Positions 14,316-22,089 of a DNA stretch of 22,152 bases are shown piece after piece (the stretch's first letter is position 1; the number at the start of each line of letters is the position of its first letter). The translations under genes were made by a program, and so were the position numbers. This DNA is from CAZGKX01 sp964525945. GTDB taxonomy: Bacteria; Pseudomonadota; Gammaproteobacteria; Legionellales; Legionellaceae. The notes under the pieces are model-generated. The model was given only the letters and a program-made list of their open reading frames with translations, did no database searches and was not told where the DNA came from. The DNA lies in NCBI GenBank assembly GCA_964525945.1, contig CAZGKX010000048.1, positions 1 through 22,152 on the forward strand, written 5' to 3'.

Positions 14316-14741
14316 TTACTTTCGGGCGAGCACGGAGGCGGTCATTCTAGAAATACAGGTGATTTTGCCGGCTTCATTGTACAGTTCTACGGACCAAACG
14401 TGGGTGGTGCGACCGATGTGGATGGGCCGCGTGATCCCTGTAATGAGCCCTTCTCGTACTGAGCGGATATGGTTTGCATTTATTTCCAAACCCACGCAAT
14501 AAAATTTATCGAAATCAACCGCGGCATTGGCTGCCGTACTCGCCAGGGTCTCTGCCAACACCACATTGGCGCCGCCATGCACGATGCCGATGGGTTGTTT
14601 GGTTCTATCTGTAGCAGGCATGGTGGCTGTTAACGTGTCTTCACCCACCTCAATAAAATTTATACTCAAAAAATCCGCTAAGGTGTTTTTACCACGACGA
14701 TTCAAATCGTCAGGGGTTATGTTAGAAAACCAGATGGCCAT
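14316..14741 (-). CDS. Hotdog-fold acyl-CoA thioesterase, MenI/YdiI-like
   Basis: This 141-residue single-hotdog thioesterase (PaaI superfamily) strongly resembles E. coli YdiI/MenI, which hydrolyses 1,4-dihydroxy-2-naphthoyl-CoA in menaquinone synthesis and other aromatic acyl-CoAs. LNRRGKNTLADFL, KQPIGIVHGGANVVLAETLA with His55 and the likely catalytic Glu64, and GITRPIHIGRTTHVW match in order. Whether it serves menaquinone synthesis depends on the rest of the genome; no men gene is nearby. AGGA lies 7 bases before ATG 14741. It starts 8 bases after a 61-codon gene, so the pair is probably an operon with coupled translation. Confidence 0.92.
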   Translation of the reverse strand: MAIWFSNITPDDLNRRGKNTLADFLSINFIEVGEDTLTATMPATDRTKQPIGIVHGGANVVLAETLASTAANAAVDFDKFYCVGLEINANHIRSVREGLITGITRPIHIGRTTHVWSVELYNEAGKITCISRMTASVLARK

Positions 14742-14749
14742 AGATCATC

Positions 14750-14935
14750 CTAAAATTCAGTCCAAATCTCATCAGATTGCTGGAGCTCTGTGGCATTATC
14801 CCGTAAAGCAAAAATGCGCTGGTATTTGTTGATTTCTTTTAATTGCGATGCTGATTTTTCATGGGTCGCATCAAATTCATGCAAAAATCTATCATAAGGA
14901 CTTACATACGCTTTTTCAATATCAATTGTATTCAT
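14750..14935 (-). CDS. Short conserved-looking protein upstream of thioesterase
   Basis: I do not recognise this 61-residue protein. It reads like a structured, conserved sequence: the start MNTIDIEKAYVSPYDRFLHE is followed by FDATHEKSASQLKEI, then KYQRIFALRDN, then an acidic tail EIWTEF. It is helical, acidic overall, soluble, and has no cysteine or signal peptide. ATG 14935 is chosen over upstream ATG 14980 because the extra 15 residues look like noise. A weak AGAG lies 9 bases upstream. Its stop is 8 bases from the thioesterase start. I think homologues exist in Legionella-like bacteria but cannot name them. Confidence 0.6.
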   Translation of the reverse strand: MNTIDIEKAYVSPYDRFLHEFDATHEKSASQLKEINKYQRIFALRDNATELQQSDEIWTEF

Positions 14936-15067
14936 AAAATAAATCTCTAGACTGGAGCAGTTCAGCACAAGGTCATGCATGGCATTTCATGCGCCGCGAA
15001 TTGTAATTTTATCGAATTTTTATTAAAGTTGCCATATCATTCATGGTTTCGATTAAAAAGGATTACA

Positions 15068-16048
15068 ATGCCCATTAAAAAAGCAGAGCTGCATGTTCAT
15101 CTCGAGGGTACCATCTCTCCCATTTTAGCTCAAAAACTCGCGGCTCGGAACAAGTTGCCCCTTCCTGCCAATTTAATAGACAGTTCTGGGCAGAGCTATG
15201 TCTATAAGGACTTTTTGGATTTTTTAAACGTTTACGATGTTCTCGCAGAATTAATCCGAACCCCTCAAGATTATTATGACATTACATTTGATTATTTACG
15301 CACGTGCGCACTCGAGCATACCATCTACGTTGAAATGATGTACTCCCCTGATCATGCTGAAAAAGTGAGTGGCATTCCTTCCATTGAGCATTTGAGGGCG
15401 ATTGAACAAGCCATTCGGGATGCAGAATCGCAATTTGGAATCATCGGTCGTATTATTATTACCGCCGTGCGTCATTTTGGTGCGGAGGCTGCCGTGAATG
15501 TCGCCCTTAATTTTGGAAAAGAACCGGTTGCTTGTGCCACAGGTTTTGGTTTAGGAGGCGATGAGTTTAACTTTCCACCGAAACTTTTTAGCAAAGCCTA
15601 TCAAATTGCAGCAGAAATGGGCTTGTTTTGCACCGTGCATGCGGGGGAATTTGCAGCAGCCAGTGGTATGTTTGAAGCCATTGAACATTTGCCTATTCAG
15701 CGCATAGGGCATGGGGTGCAGGCCATCCATTCGCCAGACATGATGGCGTTGCTTAAAGAGCGGGGTATTGCCCTTGAACTTTGCCCTTCCAGCAACATTA
15801 AATTGGGTTTATTTAATGATCTGCAAAGCCATCCTTTTCCCACGTTTTTTAAAGAAGGGATCAACGTCAGCCTTAACTCTGATGATCCCCCTTTTTTTAG
15901 CACCACCGTAGGCCGAGAGTACGCCATTGTCCAACAAGCGTATCAATACTCAGATGATACCATGCGCTCCATCACCAAAATGGCGATTGATTGTGCTTTT
16001 GTTGATGACACCACTAAAAAAAGACTTTATGAAACATTGAAGTCTTAA
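15068..16048 (+). CDS. add: Adenosine/adenine deaminase family (Add-like)
   Basis: This zinc-dependent purine deaminase hydrolyses the 6-amino group of adenosine or adenine in purine salvage. In the 326 residues, metal and catalytic residues are all present: ELHVHLEG with His9 and His11, HAGE with His191 and Glu194, RIGHG with His215, and NSDDPP with Asp272/Asp273. The subfamily is unclear. RIGHG is typical of adenosine deaminase, while the N-terminal KAELHVHLEGT and SLNSDDPPFF resemble adenine deaminases (which usually have RIDHG). The start at 15068 follows AAGGA by 5 bases; upstream in-frame ATGs at 14975 and 15040 would add residues unlike the family. It is divergent from the 14935-13597 genes and ends at a terminator-like hairpin. 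Confidence 0.9.
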   Translation: MPIKKAELHVHLEGTISPILAQKLAARNKLPLPANLIDSSGQSYVYKDFLDFLNVYDVLAELIRTPQDYYDITFDYLRTCALEHTIYVEMMYSPDHAEKVSGIPSIEHLRAIEQAIRDAESQFGIIGRIIITAVRHFGAEAAVNVALNFGKEPVACATGFGLGGDEFNFPPKLFSKAYQIAAEMGLFCTVHAGEFAAASGMFEAIEHLPIQRIGHGVQAIHSPDMMALLKERGIALELCPSSNIKLGLFNDLQSHPFPTFFKEGINVSLNSDDPPFFSTTVGREYAIVQQAYQYSDDTMRSITKMAIDCAFVDDTTKKRLYETLKS

Positions 16049-16090
16049 TTTTACGATTTTTTTGCAGGCGGATTAATCCAGGTCATTTGA

Positions 16091-16110
16091 AGGGGGTTAA
16101 ATACCCCCCT
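16091..16110 (+). terminator. Probable terminator after deaminase gene
   Basis: AGGGGG (16091-16096) pairs with CCCCCT (16105-16110) across an 8-base AT-rich loop, followed by TATTTGT. The T run is short. It lies 43 bases after the stop codon. Confidence 0.6.
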
Positions 16111-16248
16111 TATTTGTCATCGATTAACAGAATTGTTTTTTGATCACCCCACTCAAGTTAAGGTCCATCGCAAGCTTCCCCATATCAGTGCCCCTTTTGT
16201 ATTTTAGGTAATATTATTTATGAAGCAACTCGATAATCGCATCAATTG

Positions 16249-16276
16249 TTGTAAAAAAATCACATTGATCCATACT
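16249..16276 (+). promoter_or_regulatory. Possible promoter of the P450 gene
   Basis: TTGTAA (16249-16254) and CATACT (16271-16276) are spaced by 16 bases. Transcription would start near 16283, just ahead of the ribosome site AAAAGGA (16292-16298) and ATG 16306. The rest of the 257-base interval since the deaminase holds only the hairpin at 16091 and no gene I can support. Confidence 0.35.
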
Positions 16277-16305
16277 TAATCATAAAGTCCTAAAAGGATT
16301 TGTCC

Positions 16306-17811
16306 ATGTTTCCAGAAGAATTAATAGGTATTGCGGTCTTTTTTGGTATAAATTATTTTTCAAATGAGGCATTTTCTCTTGTCCATTTTACTTTGCAGAA
16401 AATTGAAGAATTTGCTCTAGGCAATACAAGAGAATTTTTTCAAGATCCTAACTTGATGATAAGAAAACTAATCACAGAAGCTCAAAGCAATGAAAGCGGG
16501 AGCAGCATTACTCATTTGGGATATTTGGGAGGAAATTATGCGGTTATCTCCCCTCGTTCTCAAACTGAACTCGTTGGGTTGATAAACCAATTGGATGAGG
16601 AAACAAGTAGTCGAAAAGGACACACTTCATTTAAATTTTTTTCTGGGAACGATTTTTTTATTATTTCAGAAATTGGACATGGTGCAATTTCATTACGAAA
16701 AAACTTATCTCGTTTTCTTACGCCATCAAAACTTTATACACCGATGATTAAGGAAATAGATAGGGCAATAGGCTCCGCAACGCAGATCGAGTTGCGTCAT
16801 GAAGTGTGCAGTATAGTCCGCACTGTATTGCTAGATAATATTTTAGGTGTGACTCAATTACCTGGTAATACTTATGATTTAATGGAAGCTTACAGCAACG
16901 ATGTGCAACGTTGGGGCACTTTCCCCTTTCCTGAATTGCTTAATTATATACCACGTTTAAGGAAAAAAAGGGAGGTCTATAAAGCGTTTTCTCAAGAAAT
17001 TTTAGAACCAGAATTTAACAAACTTATTGATGTTTTACACACAGAAAATTTCCCAGAAAACGTTAACTTGATTGCAGCGGCTGTGGTCAGCTTATTTAGA
17101 GATGAAAATCCAAACCTTACCTCGGAAGAGCAATATGCTGCCCTTAAAGCCTTGTCCCATGACAAAATTAGACAATATTTTGAAAAACCTATGGTACAAA
17201 CTCTCCCCCTACTCTTAAAAGCTGCGGATAATTTAACGGATGCAATTGTAATTTGCTTAGAGAAAATTGTTGCGGATCCTAATAAACTCAAAATGCTTCG
17301 CGATGAACTAGATAATGCCTGCCCTGAAGATGAGCCAGATGCCCTGACGCTTAAAGCCTTGCCGGTGTTAAATGCTTTTTACAAAGAGTCTATTCGTTTT
17401 GATGCTCCAACTGCTGTACCGAGATATACAGCAAAGGGGTATAAATCTGATGCACTGACTATACCACCGAATACGATGGTCATTATAGATTTGCAACGTT
17501 TAACGAAAGGAGATGAATATTGGACGAATCCCAATCAATTCGATCCTACACGATTTTTGTCGCCCCCTGCAAATAACGAAAATGGAAAAAATAATCTCAA
17601 TCCTAATACGCTAGGGCAATTTCCGTTCGTTCCTTTTTCAGTCGGGCGACGTAATTGCCCGGCTTTTGCAGTTACAGAAATTTTATTTAAAGCCGCTATT
17701 GCTCAATTTATTTTAAATTATCAACTGCAGGACATGAAAAAAAATGAAAGTGGTACCGTATTGAGGATATCCACCAGAGAGCGACCTCATCAAAAAATCT
17801 TTAAATTATAG
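16306..17811 (+). CDS. Cytochrome P450, divergent, no redox partner nearby
   Basis: This is a 501-residue heme monooxygenase. The signature PFSVGRRNCPAFA has the heme-ligating Cys451. The K-helix ESIR (361-364) and the later FDPTRF (412-417) are in the right order, and SLRKNLSRFLTP (129-140) fits the C-helix region. The I-helix equivalent (AADNLTDAI, about 306-314) lacks the usual AGxDTT pattern, so dioxygen activation may be atypical; some peroxygenases and isomerases show this. The N-terminus is mildly hydrophobic but not a clear membrane anchor. Codons are visibly more AT-rich than neighbouring genes, hinting at acquisition. No ferredoxin or reductase gene is adjacent. ATG 16306 has AAAGGA at a spacing of 7. 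Confidence 0.9.
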   Translation: MFPEELIGIAVFFGINYFSNEAFSLVHFTLQKIEEFALGNTREFFQDPNLMIRKLITEAQSNESGSSITHLGYLGGNYAVISPRSQTELVGLINQLDEETSSRKGHTSFKFFSGNDFFIISEIGHGAISLRKNLSRFLTPSKLYTPMIKEIDRAIGSATQIELRHEVCSIVRTVLLDNILGVTQLPGNTYDLMEAYSNDVQRWGTFPFPELLNYIPRLRKKREVYKAFSQEILEPEFNKLIDVLHTENFPENVNLIAAAVVSLFRDENPNLTSEEQYAALKALSHDKIRQYFEKPMVQTLPLLLKAADNLTDAIVICLEKIVADPNKLKMLRDELDNACPEDEPDALTLKALPVLNAFYKESIRFDAPTAVPRYTAKGYKSDALTIPPNTMVIIDLQRLTKGDEYWTNPNQFDPTRFLSPPANNENGKNNLNPNTLGQFPFVPFSVGRRNCPAFAVTEILFKAAIAQFILNYQLQDMKKNESGTVLRISTRERPHQKIFKL

Positions 17812-17876
17812 TGAATTCATTTTGAACTAACGTCTATTTGTAGGTTGGACCAAGCCTTCAAGATGCAAGCCAATTT

Positions 17877-18521
17877 TCAACCCAGTTTGGCAATAATACC
17901 TAGACTCACGATTGAACTGTAGGGTGAATCCTGGATAATTTCGGGAACAGCGTCATTGGCCAATTGCGAGAAAAATTGATAACTTTGGAATTGCGTATAG
18001 CGGTAGCTCACAAACATTCCGACACGATCATTGGCATCGTAACGCAAGCCGCCGCCGACGGTGCCACCGGTTACCCATTGCGAATGGTTATAAGTGCTAG
18101 CAGTGTCTGATTCTTTTTCTTGCTCGACCCGGCCTTGCTCAATGCCCAACTCGATAAAACCGGCCCATTTATTATTAAATCGGTATTCTGGCAGCACGCT
18201 AGCTCCATAGCGCCAGGGCATACCATACGTTAAATCGGCCGGTTCATCGGTTGTTAAATGCCATTCGGCATTGTCGTAAGACGCCATGGCTTGAACCGCA
18301 ACACCAAAAGAATGGGGTAAATCCCAAGTATAGTCCGCCGATAAAGCAACTCCTTGTCCCGAAGATGGATCGGTAAATCGTGAGGAGGCCTGATCGACGG
18401 TGGAAATATAACGCGGCTTAAAGGTTAAATACACTTCTTGCACTTCAAGAGCCGCATGCCAAGCATCGGCAAATCCCAAGACGGGCATGCATAGCCCCAT
18501 TAATATCCATTTTTTAAACAA
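17877..18521 (-). CDS. Outer membrane beta-barrel protein
   Basis: This is a 214-residue exported protein. The signal peptide MFKKWILMGLCMPVLGFADA is cleaved after residue 20 (A-D-A). The mature chain alternates polar and hydrophobic residues in strands rich in Tyr, Trp and Gly, for example GVALSADYTWDLPHSFGVAV, RYGASVLPEYRFN, KWAGFIELGIEQG, GTVGGGLRYDANDRVGMFVS and SIVSLGIIAKL. About eight strands fit a small OmpA/Opa-like barrel. The last residue is glycine rather than the phenylalanine common at barrel termini. The ligand or role is unknown. It lies 21 bases downstream of rpoH on the same strand, so read-through transcription is possible. Confidence 0.85.
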   Translation of the reverse strand: MFKKWILMGLCMPVLGFADAWHAALEVQEVYLTFKPRYISTVDQASSRFTDPSSGQGVALSADYTWDLPHSFGVAVQAMASYDNAEWHLTTDEPADLTYGMPWRYGASVLPEYRFNNKWAGFIELGIEQGRVEQEKESDTASTYNHSQWVTGGTVGGGLRYDANDRVGMFVSYRYTQFQSYQFFSQLANDAVPEIIQDSPYSSIVSLGIIAKLG

Positions 18522-18542
18522 GAAACATCCTTATCCATTCAA

Positions 18543-19409
18543 TTAATTGGCTTCATCCATGTACTCGCGCAGTTTTCGCATGGCATTTTTTTCCAATTGC
18601 CGTATGCGCTCAGCGGATACGCCATATTGCTCTGCAAGGCCATGCAATGTTGTGGCTTTGTCGTCTAACAACCAACGCTGCTGTAAAATATGTTGGCTAC
18701 GCTCATCCAAACGTGCCATTGCCAAATGCAATTTATCATGCTGCTGCTCTTCGCTATTTTCACGTTCATACAAATAAGCAGGATCACTTTTGACATCATG
18801 CAAATAACCTGCTGGCGCTTGTTTATAACTGGAATCGTCCTCATCGGCATCATAGGCATCATAAGGCGAATCCATTGCATTTAAACGCTGTTCCATCACC
18901 AAAACATCTTCACGGCTGACCCCTAGGTCAGTCGCAATGGCGTCAACTTCTTCCGTGTTCATCCAACCCAAACGCTTCTTCATTTGACGCAAGTTAAAAA
19001 ACAATTTTCGCTGTGCTTTGGTGGTGGCTACTTTCACAATGCGCCAATTTTGCAATACAAATTCATGGATTTCTGATTTGATCCAATGCACAGCAAAAGA
19101 TACGAGGCGAACCCCCATTTTAGGATCAAAGCGCTTAACGGCTTTCATCAACCCTACATTGCCTTCTTGAATCAAATCACTGAGGGGCAGCCCATACCCC
19201 AAATAACCTCGAGCCACTCGCACGACATAACGTAAATGCGCTAAAACCAAGGAACGAGCAGCATCAACATCACCCTGCTCATGAAAGCGTTGCGCAAAAT
19301 CATATTCTTCTTCCAAGGTCAGCATGGGAATTTGATTCACTTGATGGATATAAGCGTCCAAGCTACCTAAGGGCAAATTCATAGTCAAAGGTTGCAACTG
19401 CAAACTCAT
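18543..19409 (-). CDS. rpoH: Heat-shock sigma factor RpoH (sigma-32)
   Basis: This alternative sigma factor directs RNA polymerase to heat-shock genes. It is 288 residues. Region 2 shows HLRYVVRVARGYLGYGLP, LIQEGNVGLMKAVKRF and VRLVSFAVHWIKSEIHEFV (about 58-118). The RpoH-specific box QRKLFFNLR is at 133-141. Region 4.2 near 252-283 has YGVSAERIRQLEKNAMRKL. All closely match E. coli RpoH (284 residues). GGAGG stands 6 bases before ATG 19409. It follows ftsX as in E. coli and has its own promoter in the ftsX 3' end. The linker (about 175-225) is acidic and divergent from E. coli. Confidence 0.97.
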   Translation of the reverse strand: MSLQLQPLTMNLPLGSLDAYIHQVNQIPMLTLEEEYDFAQRFHEQGDVDAARSLVLAHLRYVVRVARGYLGYGLPLSDLIQEGNVGLMKAVKRFDPKMGVRLVSFAVHWIKSEIHEFVLQNWRIVKVATTKAQRKLFFNLRQMKKRLGWMNTEEVDAIATDLGVSREDVLVMEQRLNAMDSPYDAYDADEDDSSYKQAPAGYLHDVKSDPAYLYERENSEEQQHDKLHLAMARLDERSQHILQQRWLLDDKATTLHGLAEQYGVSAERIRQLEKNAMRKLREYMDEAN

Positions 19410-19467
19410 GTCTATCCTCCAGCTACAAAAGTAAGGTGTATAAAAAGGTGGTCATAAATGGTCTACG

Positions 19468-19496
19468 AGTATACTACAATCAATTACATGGCTCAA
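19468..19496 (-). promoter_or_regulatory. Sigma-70 type promoter of rpoH, inside the end of ftsX
   Basis: TTGAGC (19496-19491) and TATACT (19473-19468) are separated by exactly 17 bases on the minus strand. The -35 lies within the last codons of ftsX. Transcription from about 19461 would give rpoH a leader of about 52 bases. Confidence 0.65.
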
Positions 19497-20409
19497 TAGA
19501 TGCAAGATGTCTCTTTATTGAGAAGATTGTTCCAAACCATCCCAAAAATACAGCGAACAACAAGAACAACAGCGATTGCTCAAAGGACAAGCCGAGCAAA
19601 GGCTTAGCCATTTGATACACTGATGCCAGATGATTAATAGCATTGTCTAAATAAACAACAAACAAATTAACCACTAACAACGCCGTCAAAGCACCGCTGA
19701 GGGCATACCAGACACCGGTATAAAGAAACGGACGGATAATAAAAGCATCGGTGGCCCCAATGAGTTTTAGAACTTGTATTTCTTCCTGATGCGCATGGAT
19801 TGACATGCGCAAAGTGTTGCCGATAATAAACGCCACGGTAAGAGCAAGTAACAGCATCAAGCCATCGGTCAACGTGGTGATGACATCAACGATGGTGTAG
19901 AGACGATTGACCCACTGCATATCAAGCTGCGCCTGCTCAATAAACGGATAAGCTTTTAATTGCTGAAACAATTCGGCCAATTTTTCCGGAGAATTAATAG
20001 TTAACGTGGGAACAACATCGATCACGGCCGGCAAAGGGTTGTCCGGTAAATATTGCATGATGTCTTGCATTCCCTCTTGCTGTTGCAGCTCAGCCAGCCC
20101 CTCAGCGGGTGATTTAAAAATAGCCTCAGCGACGCCATTCGAAGAGCGCACACGCAGCAAAGCATCCTCACTGGCCACAGCACTCAGTGATGTTTTCAGA
20201 TAGAGGGTGATATGGCCGGTACTTTGCCATGTTTGTGCGAGTTGTTGTAAATTATGGGACGCTATCCAAAACAGCGTGGGCAACGTTAACACCATCGCAA
20301 TGACAAAAGTGGTTAAGAGAGTAGCGAATGGTTTAGCTCTAAGAACAGACCAACTTCTTTTCAGGGAAAGCACATGGGCCATCCAGTAGCTGGAAAAATC
20401 CTTTAACAT
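19480..20409 (-). CDS. ftsX: Cell division protein FtsX
   Basis: This is the membrane subunit of the FtsEX complex, which at the division septum regulates peptidoglycan hydrolases through their periplasmic activators. The 309 residues show the family topology: a membrane segment at about 29-50, a periplasmic domain of about 120 residues, then membrane segments at about 173-198, 229-254 and 278-297. IQVLKLIGATDAFIIRPFLY (211-230) between segments 2 and 3 is the conserved FtsX/permease motif. The start overlaps the ftsE stop by 7 bases (20403-20409), so the two are translationally coupled. The N-terminal cytoplasmic part is shorter than in E. coli FtsX (352). Confidence 0.95.
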   Translation of the reverse strand: MLKDFSSYWMAHVLSLKRSWSVLRAKPFATLLTTFVIAMVLTLPTLFWIASHNLQQLAQTWQSTGHITLYLKTSLSAVASEDALLRVRSSNGVAEAIFKSPAEGLAELQQQEGMQDIMQYLPDNPLPAVIDVVPTLTINSPEKLAELFQQLKAYPFIEQAQLDMQWVNRLYTIVDVITTLTDGLMLLLALTVAFIIGNTLRMSIHAHQEEIQVLKLIGATDAFIIRPFLYTGVWYALSGALTALLVVNLFVVYLDNAINHLASVYQMAKPLLGLSFEQSLLFLLFAVFLGWFGTIFSIKRHLASIEPCN

Positions 20410-21053
20410 ACTCGACCACCTTTTAACATAACGATACGGTGTTTCATGCTCGCAATCAAAGCGAGATCATGCGTGGCAACCAGCACGCTAACACCGGCTT
20501 CATTCAGTTGGGAAAATAAACGCATGACATCAGCGGATAAAGCCGGGTCAAGATTGCCTGTGGGCTCGTCTGCAAGCAAGATTGAAGGTTTATGAACAAT
20601 TGCCCGCGCAATCCCGACCCGTTGTTGCTCACCACCGGAAAGATGCAAAGGTAATATTTTTTCTTTAGAAAGCAATCCAACCAAATCCAAGGCGGCATGA
20701 ACACGTTTGGTGATAAAATGTGTCGATAGCCCTTGCATTTGCAGCGGCAAAGCAATGTTGGCAAAAACTGTGCGGTCATGAAGCAAATGGGGTGATTGGA
20801 AGGTAATGCCCAAGCGAGCGCGATGAGCGGCAATAGCGCGTTTTTTTAACTGAATCAAAGGAACTTTGTCCACAATAATTTGGCCCGAAGACGGGCGATC
20901 CAGCATTGCAACCAGTTTTAACAAGGTGCTTTTGCCTGCGCCAGAATGCCCGGTTAAAAAAACCATTTCTCCTTTGGCCAACGTAAAATCAACTTGACTC
21001 AATGCTTCGTACCCACCCGGGTAGCGTTTTGTGACTTGATTAAATTCGATCAT
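20403..21053 (-). CDS. ftsE: Cell division ATP-binding protein FtsE
   Basis: This is the ATPase of the FtsEX complex at the septum. The 216 residues contain the full ABC set: Walker A GHSGAGKST (35-43), Q-loop Gln86, signature LSGGEQQ (138-144), Walker B ILLADEP (158-164) and switch His195 (ATHD). MIEFNQVTKRY gives the family N-terminus, so ATG 21053 is preferred over further upstream in-frame ATGs at 21056, 21068 and 21119. Its start overlaps the end of ftsY by 14 bases and no clear ribosome site is visible, so translation probably depends on coupling. E. coli FtsE has 222 residues. Confidence 0.96.
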   Translation of the reverse strand: MIEFNQVTKRYPGGYEALSQVDFTLAKGEMVFLTGHSGAGKSTLLKLVAMLDRPSSGQIIVDKVPLIQLKKRAIAAHRARLGITFQSPHLLHDRTVFANIALPLQMQGLSTHFITKRVHAALDLVGLLSKEKILPLHLSGGEQQRVGIARAIVHKPSILLADEPTGNLDPALSADVMRLFSQLNEAGVSVLVATHDLALIASMKHRIVMLKGGRVC

Positions 21054-22089
21054 CATTGAATATTGCATTAACGAATTGCTCCGCTTCAAACGGTCGCAAA
21101 TCATCAATTCCTTCGCCAAGGCCTAAGTAACGAAATGGTACCTTTAATTCATGAGCAATGGCAAATAATATTCCGCCTTTTGCAGTCCCATCCAATTTCG
21201 TCATGGTTATTCCAGTCACGCCAATCGCGTCATGAAATTGCTTGGCTTGATTGAGGGCATTTTGTCCAATGCTCGCATCCAACACCAACATGGTTTCATG
21301 CGGAGCATTGCCATCCATTTTTTGCATGACGCGCTTAATTTTTTTGAGTTCATCCATTAAATTATTTTGGGTGTGAAGACGCCCCGCCGTGTCGGCAATC
21401 AATATATCAATACCACGCGCTTTGGCCGCCTGAAACGCATCAAAAATAACAGAAGCACTATCTGCCCCCGTATGTTGCGCAATCACGGGAATGTTGTTGC
21501 GCTCACCCCAAGCCTGCAATTGTTCAACAGCGGCCGCACGAAATGTGTCACCTGCCGCCAGCATCACTGTTTTTCCCAGTTGCTGGTATTGCCGTGCCAA
21601 TTTTCCGATGGTCGTGGTTTTGCCCGCACCATTTACGCCCACCATTAAAATGACCAAGGGCATCTTATCCAATGCTAACGATTCGCAACCGTTGTTATTG
21701 ACAAAAATCTGCTGCAAACGCATTTTTAAGGCGTTGTAGATGGCTGGCCCATCCGCTAATTGTTGCCGAGCTAGATCGTCGGTCAGTTCAGATAAAACCC
21801 GTTTCGTGGTATCAACCCCTAGATCCGCTGCAATCAATAGCATTTCTAGTTCATCAACCAACTCCGCATCAATTTCTTTTTTACCATGCAGCAAACGACT
21901 CAAACCATCACCGAGCTGTTGGCGTGTTTTGCTCAAGCCCTGTTTGAATTTTGAAAAAAATCCCGTTTTGGTGGGCGAGAGCGCTTCGTCAACAGATTCG
22001 TTGACCCGCTGTTCAACACACTTGTCCACGATGTCATTGGACTCACTCTGTGCCAAGGGATTTTGATTTCGTTTTAACCATTTAATCAT
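21040..22089 (-). CDS. ftsY: Signal recognition particle receptor FtsY
   Basis: This is the SRP receptor GTPase that docks ribosome-SRP complexes at the inner membrane. It is 349 residues. The N-terminal A region is short and acidic/polar (about 1-45). FFSKFKQGLSKTRQQLGDGL (44-63) is the amphipathic membrane-targeting start of the N domain. G elements are GVNGAGKTTT (151-160), DTFRAAA (181-187), DTAGR (233-237) and TKLD (297-300), with GLGEGIDDL near the end. The A region is far shorter than in E. coli FtsY (497 total). The remaining 63 bases to the window edge contain no gene I can identify, only the upstream sequence of ftsY. Confidence 0.97.
   Translation of the reverse strand: MIKWLKRNQNPLAQSESNDIVDKCVEQRVNESVDEALSPTKTGFFSKFKQGLSKTRQQLGDGLSRLLHGKKEIDAELVDELEMLLIAADLGVDTTKRVLSELTDDLARQQLADGPAIYNALKMRLQQIFVNNNGCESLALDKMPLVILMVGVNGAGKTTTIGKLARQYQQLGKTVMLAAGDTFRAAAVEQLQAWGERNNIPVIAQHTGADSASVIFDAFQAAKARGIDILIADTAGRLHTQNNLMDELKKIKRVMQKMDGNAPHETMLVLDASIGQNALNQAKQFHDAIGVTGITMTKLDGTAKGGILFAIAHELKVPFRYLGLGEGIDDLRPFEAEQFVNAIFNDDRI

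Noticed and set aside
16021..16046. AAGACTT/AAGTCTT inverted repeat at the end of the deaminase gene
   Set aside because: The stem is weak and AT-rich inside coding sequence. The GC-rich hairpin at 16091 is the better terminator.
16220..16279. 19-codon open frame with two adjacent cysteines upstream of the P450 gene
   Set aside because: It has no ribosome site and overlaps the putative promoter. There is no attenuator-like structure to support a leader peptide.
17848..17870. TGTAGGTTGGACC resembling the edge of a dispersed repeat
   Set aside because: Only a single copy is in the window and no inverted partner is clear. Genome-wide counting would be needed.
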